NCBI GenBank assembly: GCA_905197385.1
Contig: CAJJYO010000085.1
Location: 1 to 7,077, forward strand
Direction: 5' to 3'
From: an uncultured Collinsella sp.
Lineage (GTDB): Bacteria > Actinomycetota > Coriobacteriia > Coriobacteriales > Coriobacteriaceae
DNA length: 7,077 nt
Both the position numbers and the translations under genes were made by a program. Below, in pieces: positions 1-4,828 of this stretch. The notes below the pieces were generated by a model. It had not been told where the DNA came from and did not search any database. It worked only from the letters and a program-made list of their open reading frames with translations. The stretch's first letter is position 1. Every line of letters starts with the position of its first letter.

Positions 1-1425
1 CCCCGACGCCCAGGCGCCGCGAGACGCCTCCCGCGAACCAGACGCCCGACCGCCTGCGCTGCCTGCGCTGCCTGCGCGCTCGGACTGCGCCCGCTGACGC
101 TCGTAGTTCTGTTCGCGACGACGCTCAGCGTCCTCGCGCTTGGCAACATCGCGAAACACACGGCTCGAGCTCGAACGCACCGTCTCCAGATCCAAACCCA
201 AAAGGTCCGCAATCTGGATAAAGTACGTATCGATCATGTAGCTATCGCGCAGCGGATAGATGAGCGTCAGTGCGTCCTCGAGCGCTTTGGCACGACCGCC
301 CGGCGTGGTAATGTCGCTCGACTCCTGCAGCGAGCGGTATACAAAGTCCATGAGGGGCTCGGCGGCATCGATGCGCGCCTGCAGCGCCTCGCCACCATGC
401 GCGGTGATGAACTCCATGGGGTCGTTGCCGTCGGGAAGTACCACGCAGCGCAGGTCCATCGAATCCTGCTCGATAAACTGAATCGCGCGGCGCGCGGCCT
501 TTTGACCGGCGGCGTCGCCATCGAACATATATACAATGCGCTTGGCAAAACGGGTGAGCGTCTTTACATGATGTTCCGTCAGCGCCGTGCCCAGCGTGGC
601 GACGACGTTTTTGATCCCCGCCTCCCAGCAGGCGATACAGTCGGTATAACCCTCCACCACGATAGCGGTGTCCTGCGCGACGATAAACTCCTTGGCCCAG
701 TTAAAGCCATAGAGGTTTCGCTTTTTATGGAACACGCTCGTCTCGGCGGTGTTGAGGTACTTAGGCTGGCCGTCGCCCATAATGCGCCCACCAAAGGCGA
801 TGTTATGACCCTGCTCGTCAAAGATGGGAAACATCACACGGTCGTAAAAACGGTCGGCAAGCTGCCCGCGCCCACGGCTCACGGCCACGTTGGCGTCGAT
901 CATCTCCTGCGGGGTAAAGCCCGCCTGCGACAGATGCGACACCAGCGCGTTGCGGCCCGGCGCAAAGCCCAGGCAGTAGCGGCGGCAGACGTCGCCGCCC
1001 ATACCTCGGCTGGCGAAGTACTCGCGAGGATGGCTGTCCTTACCGCGCATGAGCATGGTGTGGTAGAACTGGGCGGTTTCAGCACACAAGTCATAGATGC
1101 GGGCGCGCTTGGTGCCGCGCTCGCGATAAGCGCCATTATCGTGCAGCTCAATGCCGGCACGGTCGGCCAGGTAGCGAATCGACTCGGGAAAGCTCAGGTT
1201 CTCGCGCTTCATGATGTAGGTGAAGACGTCGCCGCCCTCACCACAGCCAAAGCAATGCCACACCTGCGTGGCGGGGATAATGTGAAACGACGGGGTCTTT
1301 TCGCCATGAAAGGGGCAGCAACCCCAAAACTCATGGCCGCGGGGCTTGAGCTCAACCGTTTCCTGCACGATGGCAACCAGGTCGGATGCAGCGCGCACCT
1401 GGTCTTTTTCCTCATCGCTAATCAC
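1..1425 (-). CDS. dnaG: DNA primase DnaG (partial, 3' end beyond window)
   Basis: DnaG synthesises the RNA primers for DNA replication at the fork, working with the DnaB helicase. The frame stays open from a GTG at 1425-1423 to base 1, giving 475 residues. The N-terminal CHC2 zinc-binding domain shows C37-x2-H40 and C58-x2-C61 (CCPFHGEKTPSF, WHCFGCGEGGD). The RNA polymerase core follows, with FDRVMFPI-like DRVMFPIFDEQG, FGGR and PKYLNTAET. The TOPRIM metal-binding motifs are VEGYTD at 257-262 and FDGDAAG at 301-307, so E258, D302 and D304 are present as in E. coli primase (E265, D309, D311). After about residue 430 comes a charged linker rich in Arg, Ser, Ala and Gly, and the C-terminal helicase-binding domain lies outside the window. 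The GTG start is chosen because an in-frame TGA lies three codons upstream and AGGGGGTGA sits 6 bases before it. The gene overlaps the 3' end of ribF by 8 bases, so translational coupling is likely. Confidence 0.97.
   Translation of the reverse strand, partial: MISDEEKDQVRAASDLVAIVQETVELKPRGHEFWGCCPFHGEKTPSFHIIPATQVWHCFGCGEGGDVFTYIMKRENLSFPESIRYLADRAGIELHDNGAYRERGTKRARIYDLCAETAQFYHTMLMRGKDSHPREYFASRGMGGDVCRRYCLGFAPGRNALVSHLSQAGFTPQEMIDANVAVSRGRGQLADRFYDRVMFPIFDEQGHNIAFGGRIMGDGQPKYLNTAETSVFHKKRNLYGFNWAKEFIVAQDTAIVVEGYTDCIACWEAGIKNVVATLGTALTEHHVKTLTRFAKRIVYMFDGDAAGQKAARRAIQFIEQDSMDLRCVVLPDGNDPMEFITAHGGEALQARIDAAEPLMDFVYRSLQESSDITTPGGRAKALEDALTLIYPLRDSYMIDTYFIQIADLLGLDLETVRSSSSRVFRDVAKREDAERRREQNYERQRAQSERAGSAGSAGGRASGSREASRGAWASG
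52..78 (-). repeat. 9-bp tandem repeat in the DnaG linker
   Basis: Plus-strand gcctgcgct occurs twice in tandem (52-60, 61-69), followed by gcctgcgcg (70-78). On the coding strand it gives Ala-Gly-Ser, Ala-Gly-Ser, Ala-Gly in the flexible linker between the polymerase core and the helicase-binding domain. Copy number could vary without breaking the frame. Confidence 0.75.
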
Positions 1426-2425
1426 GGATGCTCACCCCCTGCTCACCCAAGTTATGGCGAATATCGTCAATATTACCCTCGACGGTCGCGATAAGCTCGT
1501 CCAACGAATCAAACACGCGCGAAGGGCGCAGCCAACGCGTAAACGCCAACGACACCGAGGCACCGTACAGGTCGCCCGCATACCCGATCAAGTTGGCCTC
1601 GAGATGCGCCGAGGCGGCGTCGTCGGCATACGTCGGCGGCAGGCCCACGTTGACGGCGGCAGGCCACACGGTATCATCGACCAGCACAAGGCCCTCGTAG
1701 ACGCCATCGGCAGGAACCTGAATACCCTCGGGCACCTGAATATTTGCCGTGGGAAAACCCATGTCGGAACCCTGGTGACGACCGCCGGCAACAATACCTC
1801 GCAACATATACGGGCGGCCGAGCAGCTCGGCGGCAAGCTCAACATGACCCTGGCGCAGCTCCTGGCGAATACGGGTAGCGCAGATTGTCTGCCCATCGAC
1901 GCACAGCAACTCGTGGCCATAGACGTCAACTCCGTGCTCGGAACCCCATGTCTGCATCTCGGCAACGCCCGAGGCGCCGCCGCGACCCAGCCTAAAGTCA
2001 ATGCCCACACGAATCGAGCGGATATCGACCACGCGCGACAGCAGCTCAAGAAAACCCACGTGGTCGAGAGCCGCCACCGCAGGCGTAAAGGGAACGGCCA
2101 CGACCGCATCGACCCCGGTGAGAGCCAGGGCATGCAGACGGTCGGCCGTCGTCATCAATTTTTGAGCGGGCGAAGAGCTCACCACCACGTCCGGGTCGGG
2201 ATCAAAGGTGACCACAACCGCCTTGCAGCCACGGGCGCGCGCATCGCGAACGACCGCGTCAATCAGTTCGCGATGCCCCCGATGCACGCCGTCGAACACG
2301 CCGATGGCAATCGACGCGGCACCTAGGCAAGCGCAATCATCAAATGCATCGGCGGCTACGATGCCGGCCTCTTCCGACTCGCCCGCGAAAAAAATACGCG
2401 CGAGCTCGTGGGAGGCCAGCATCAT
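1418..2425 (-). CDS. ribF: Bifunctional riboflavin kinase / FAD synthetase RibF
   Basis: RibF phosphorylates riboflavin to FMN and then adenylates FMN to FAD in the cytoplasm. The 335-residue length is normal for the bifunctional family. The N-terminal adenylyltransferase module shows GVFDGVHRGH at 42-51, TFDPDP at 73-78, VGIDFRLG at 140-147 and ATRIR at 183-187. The C-terminal kinase module shows GFPTAN at 223-228 (the conserved Thr and Asn), DGVYEG, NVGLPPTY, LEANLIGY with the likely catalytic Glu, and the closing FDSLDELI segment. Two adenylyltransferase motifs depart from consensus: Asp77 replaces the usual His of FDPHP, and C182-A183 replace the two Ser of ISSTxxR. The N-terminus, about 41 residues before the first motif, is somewhat longer than in Bacillus RibC. 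The start is ATGATG, so 2425 or 2422 could be used; 2425 gives the ATGA overlap with truB. The last 8 bases overlap dnaG. Confidence 0.95.
   Translation of the reverse strand: MMLASHELARIFFAGESEEAGIVAADAFDDCACLGAASIAIGVFDGVHRGHRELIDAVVRDARARGCKAVVVTFDPDPDVVVSSSPAQKLMTTADRLHALALTGVDAVVAVPFTPAVAALDHVGFLELLSRVVDIRSIRVGIDFRLGRGGASGVAEMQTWGSEHGVDVYGHELLCVDGQTICATRIRQELRQGHVELAAELLGRPYMLRGIVAGGRHQGSDMGFPTANIQVPEGIQVPADGVYEGLVLVDDTVWPAAVNVGLPPTYADDAASAHLEANLIGYAGDLYGASVSLAFTRWLRPSRVFDSLDELIATVEGNIDDIRHNLGEQGVSIRD
1432..1440 (-). promoter_or_regulatory. Ribosome binding site of dnaG, inside ribF
   Basis: AGGGGGTGA on the minus strand matches the ideal AGGAGGTGA at 8 of 9 positions and lies 6 bases before the GTG start of dnaG. 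It is within the last codons of ribF. It fixes the dnaG start, since an in-frame stop closes the reading frame just upstream of the GTG. Confidence 0.8.
2378..2404 (-). repeat. T7 tract inside a small inverted repeat, early ribF
   Basis: Minus-strand CTCGCGCG and CGCGGGCGAG flank a loop that contains seven consecutive T (2388-2394). The arms pair apart from a two-base bulge. The run encodes the Ile-Phe-Phe around codons 11-13 of ribF and is unusual in this GC-rich sequence. It does not look like a terminator because the T run is in the loop and not after the stem. Confidence 0.5.
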
Positions 2426-3354
2426 CGAACACCGCCGATCGCCTGCGGAAAGACATGCTCCATAACAAAGCGACCGCCCTCGATACGGGCAAGCGCCTTG
2501 AGCCCGCCATCGAGCACCAGCGCAAACGGCGCCTTCGAGGCATCGAAGCCCGCAAGCGCGCGCTCAATAGGAATACGACGTCCGCACAGCAGATCGTCGG
2601 CAAGATCGCCCGGCAAGTCGACGCGCGTGGCGCCCAGTGCCGCAATGGGATCCAAGGCAAAGCCGGCAGCGGACTCGACAGAAAGTTCCTCGACCGCATG
2701 GCAGGCGCCGATGGAAACAACACCGGAGGCCGTACGGCGCAGTGCGGAAATATGTGCCGCATTGTCGCAGGCACGACCCAGATCGCGAGCGAGCGCACGA
2801 ATATAGGTGCCCTTGCTCACCGAAAACGCCACGGTCCAAACGCAAGCGTCGACATCACCACCCACAGCAATCAGATCGGCGGAGTAAACCTCGACCGGAC
2901 GCGGGGGCAACTCAACGGCATTGCCTTCGCGTGCAGCCTTATAGGCGCGCACGCCGTTGACCGAAATGGCCGAAAACGCCGGCGGCACCTGCATCTGCGG
3001 GCCCAACATGGCGCACAGGCGCTCGCGGGCATAGGCCGGATCGCGCAGATCGGCGGCAATGGGCACCGTGCGGACGGCCTCGCCTTCCGCATCATCGGTA
3101 TTGGTCTCGACGCCAAACGTGATATCGGCAACGTAGCTTTTGGTATCAAGCGTAAGCATGCCCAGCAGACGTGTGGCCTGACCCACGCCCACCACCATGA
3201 CACCCGATGCCATGGGGTCGAGCGTTCCGGCATGACCGACGCGCCGCTCATGGAGGGCGCGCCGACATTGCGAAACCACGTCGTGGGACGTGCAGCCCAC
3301 CGGCTTATCGACGGCGAGCAGCATATTAAGTTGAGAAGGTGTACGACGAGCCAT
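2422..3354 (-). CDS. truB: tRNA pseudouridine-55 synthase TruB
   Basis: TruB converts uridine 55 in the T-loop of tRNAs to pseudouridine and also helps tRNA folding. The 310 residues fit the bacterial TruB size. The N-terminus has the family signature DKPVGCTSHDVV (16-27). Next is VGHAGTLDPMASG (39-51), where D46 is the catalytic aspartate. KSYVADITFG (72-81) holds the conserved active-site Tyr74. QVPPAFSAISVNG (122-134) is a variant of the usual PPxYSAxKxxG, with Phe127 for Tyr and Ser131 for Lys. SKGTYIRALARDLG contains the conserved GTYIR arginine. A small C-terminal domain follows. ATG at 3354 is preceded by a weak GGATGG, and the gap to the upstream gene is 15 bases. The stop overlaps the ribF start as ATGA, which suggests coupled translation. 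All catalytic residues that I can place are intact, so an active enzyme is expected. Confidence 0.96.
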   Translation of the reverse strand: MARRTPSQLNMLLAVDKPVGCTSHDVVSQCRRALHERRVGHAGTLDPMASGVMVVGVGQATRLLGMLTLDTKSYVADITFGVETNTDDAEGEAVRTVPIAADLRDPAYARERLCAMLGPQMQVPPAFSAISVNGVRAYKAAREGNAVELPPRPVEVYSADLIAVGGDVDACVWTVAFSVSKGTYIRALARDLGRACDNAAHISALRRTASGVVSIGACHAVEELSVESAAGFALDPIAALGATRVDLPGDLADDLLCGRRIPIERALAGFDASKAPFALVLDGGLKALARIEGGRFVMEHVFPQAIGGVR

Positions 3355-3369
3355 GTACCATCCAAAAAG

Positions 3370-4413
3370 TTAGAGCTCGACGGTCACCGAAGCGGGATCC
3401 TCCCCTACCAGCTCGGCCAGCATGGGAAGTGCCGCGGTGAGCGTCTCGGAAATCGTTCCGGCGTTGGTAAAGCCGGCGGCAGCGTGGTGCCCACCTCCGC
3501 CAAAGTTGGCCGCAATCTCGGAAACATCAAGTTCGCCCTTGGAGCGCAGGTTGCCGCGCACCTTGGTATCGCCCTCGATGCCCTTAAGGAACAGGCAGAC
3601 CTCGACGCCCATCACCGAGCGCACCACATCGACCAGGCCGTCGCACTCGTCCGAGGTGACACCGCATTCCTTAAGGTCGCTCTCGTACGCATAGCTATAC
3701 GCCACGCGCCCGTGCGCGACCGTCTTGATGCGACCCATGACGATGGACTTGAGGTGCAAGAACTCGACACGCATGCTCTGGTATACCTCGAGCGCGACGC
3801 GCGCCGGATCGGCACCGTGCGCCACCAGGCGCGAGGCGGCATGAAACGCGGCAGCGTCGGCGTTCTGATACTGAAAACGACCGGTATCGGTGACCAGGCC
3901 GCACAACAGGCAGGTGGCGATGCTATCGCTTGCGGTAATGCCGCAATCGGCCAAAAAGCGGTCGATAATCATGCCGCAAGCATCGGCATTGACACACCTG
4001 AGGCTGACCTCGGCAAACTCCTCGCGTGCCGGGTGATGGTCAAAGCACGCCACGTGAGCCGATCGACGCAACACCTCGGCGGAATTATTGAGGCGCTCGA
4101 CGACCGGCACGTCTACAGAAATGAACAGGTCCGGGTTGCCGGTGTAGGCAGATGCCGGCACCAGCAGATTGGCGCCCTCCATAAAACGGTAGATGCGCGG
4201 AACAGGATCGTCGTCTGCCAGCAGCAGGGCGATGTCCTTGTCGGGGAACACCTTCATAAGCGAAAGGCCCAGGCCCAACACGGAGCCCAGGGCATCGCCG
4301 TCGGGAGAGGTGTGACCCGAGATCGCAATGGAGGACGCATCCTCGATGAGCTCGAGGATGCGTCGTTTAATATCTGCAGACTCGCACGAGGCGAGGTCGG
4401 CGGAATTAGTCAT
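3370..4413 (-). CDS. nrnA: DHH/DHHA1 phosphoesterase, NrnA/CnpB type (nanoRNase / pAp or c-di-AMP phosphodiesterase)
   Basis: This 347-residue protein belongs to the DHH-DHHA1 phosphoesterases that sit between rbfA and truB in many Gram-positive bacteria. Known members degrade 2-5 nt RNA and dephosphorylate pAp (Bacillus NrnA), or hydrolyse c-di-AMP and pApA (mycobacterial CnpB). The DHH domain carries the metal ligands H34, D38 and D40 (GHTSPDGDALGS), D101, D125-H126-H127 (CFDHHPA) and D176 in LVTDTGRF. The DHHA1 substrate-binding domain has RSKGELDVSEIA followed by GGGGHH at 305-310. The set of catalytic residues is complete. The ATG directly follows the rbfA stop codon with no spacer, and AGGAGG lies 9 bases upstream. 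A perfect 13-bp hairpin covers codons 17-27. Which substrate dominates in this organism cannot be decided from sequence; the symbol reflects the family. Confidence 0.9.
   Translation of the reverse strand: MTNSADLASCESADIKRRILELIEDASSIAISGHTSPDGDALGSVLGLGLSLMKVFPDKDIALLLADDDPVPRIYRFMEGANLLVPASAYTGNPDLFISVDVPVVERLNNSAEVLRRSAHVACFDHHPAREEFAEVSLRCVNADACGMIIDRFLADCGITASDSIATCLLCGLVTDTGRFQYQNADAAAFHAASRLVAHGADPARVALEVYQSMRVEFLHLKSIVMGRIKTVAHGRVAYSYAYESDLKECGVTSDECDGLVDVVRSVMGVEVCLFLKGIEGDTKVRGNLRSKGELDVSEIAANFGGGGHHAAAGFTNAGTISETLTAALPMLAELVGEDPASVTVEL
4334..4364 (-). repeat. Perfect 13-bp inverted repeat within nrnA
   Basis: The arms are 4334-4346 (gacgcatcctcga on the plus strand) and 4352-4364 (tcgaggatgcgtc), separated by five bases. 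The pairing is perfect and GC-rich, so a stable RNA hairpin is expected about 50 bases downstream of the nrnA start codon. It codes for the Arg-Ile-Leu-Glu-Leu-Ile-Glu-Asp-Ala segment. No U-run follows on the transcribed strand, so an intrinsic terminator is unlikely. Confidence 0.75.
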
Positions 4414-4815
4414 CTAAAGCTGCCTCCTGGACGCATCCGCTATGGGGTAGCCGTCCTCGTCCTTTTCGATCGCAAGCGTAGCCGGAACGTTTTCCAGCGC
4501 ACGCGTAATGCGCTCGGCCTCATCGGTCGAGCGATCGATGCGAAAATCGAGCTCGGGCGTGACGCGCCAATCGAGCGAGCGAGCCAACAGGCTGCGAATG
4601 CGGCCCTTGGCGCTGGCGAGCGCCTCCATGACCTCATCGTAGCGGCTCGCATCGCACGACACGTACACGCGCGCGAACGAACGGTCCACCGCGACCTCGA
4701 CCGCGGTCAGAGTGACCAGGTCGAGACGCGGATCGGAAACCTCAAAGAGCAGGATATAACCAAGCTTCTCGCGAAGCTGCTCGCCCAGACGGCGGGTTGC
4801 CTGCGTTTGCTTCAT
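4414..4815 (-). CDS. rbfA: 30S ribosome-binding factor RbfA
   Basis: RbfA binds the 30S subunit during late assembly, supports 16S rRNA 5'-end maturation and is needed for growth in the cold in well-studied bacteria. The 133-residue product has the family's single KH-like domain. Recognisable parts are the basic N-terminal helix (RRLGEQLREKLGYILL), the DPRLDLVTLTAVEV segment, ARVYVS in the central strand, a helix with the SAKGRIRSLLA segment, and TPELDFRIDRS, matching the family's R-x-T-P-E-L-x-F-x-x-D pattern. A short variable tail ends the protein. The ATG at 4815 has AGGGGGT 6 bases upstream. It lies 11 bases after the infB stop and its own stop touches the nrnA ATG, so it belongs to one transcript with both. 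Position directly after infB is the standard arrangement. Confidence 0.95.
   Translation of the reverse strand: MKQTQATRRLGEQLREKLGYILLFEVSDPRLDLVTLTAVEVAVDRSFARVYVSCDASRYDEVMEALASAKGRIRSLLARSLDWRVTPELDFRIDRSTDEAERITRALENVPATLAIEKDEDGYPIADASRRQL
4423..4428 (-). promoter_or_regulatory. Ribosome binding site of nrnA, inside rbfA
   Basis: AGGAGG is a consensus Shine-Dalgarno sequence within the last codons of rbfA, 9 bases before the nrnA ATG. It supports the start at 4413. Immediately upstream is GGATGCGTCC (4429-4438), which is repeated in the downstream nrnA hairpin. Confidence 0.75.
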
Positions 4816-4821
4816 AGCGCT

Positions 4822-4828
4822 ACCCCCT
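4822..4828 (-). promoter_or_regulatory. Ribosome binding site of rbfA
   Basis: AGGGGGT overlaps the infB stop codon and lies 6 bases before the rbfA ATG. It supports the chosen start and shows that rbfA needs no separate leader. Confidence 0.7.

Noticed and set aside
397..1494. 365-residue open frame on the plus strand, antisense to dnaG
   Set aside because: The minus strand encodes a clear DNA primase with all zinc and TOPRIM motifs; the plus-strand frame has no family resemblance and is a shadow of its codon structure.
1346..2326. 326-residue open frame on the plus strand, antisense to ribF
   Set aside because: It lies opposite ribF, whose motifs are clear, and its translation shows no domain and no plausible ribosome binding context.
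3355..3372. T5 run right after the nrnA stop codon, considered as a terminator
   Set aside because: The preceding sequence offers only a short GAGCTC palindrome without a usable loop, and truB starts within 15 bases, so termination here is not supported.
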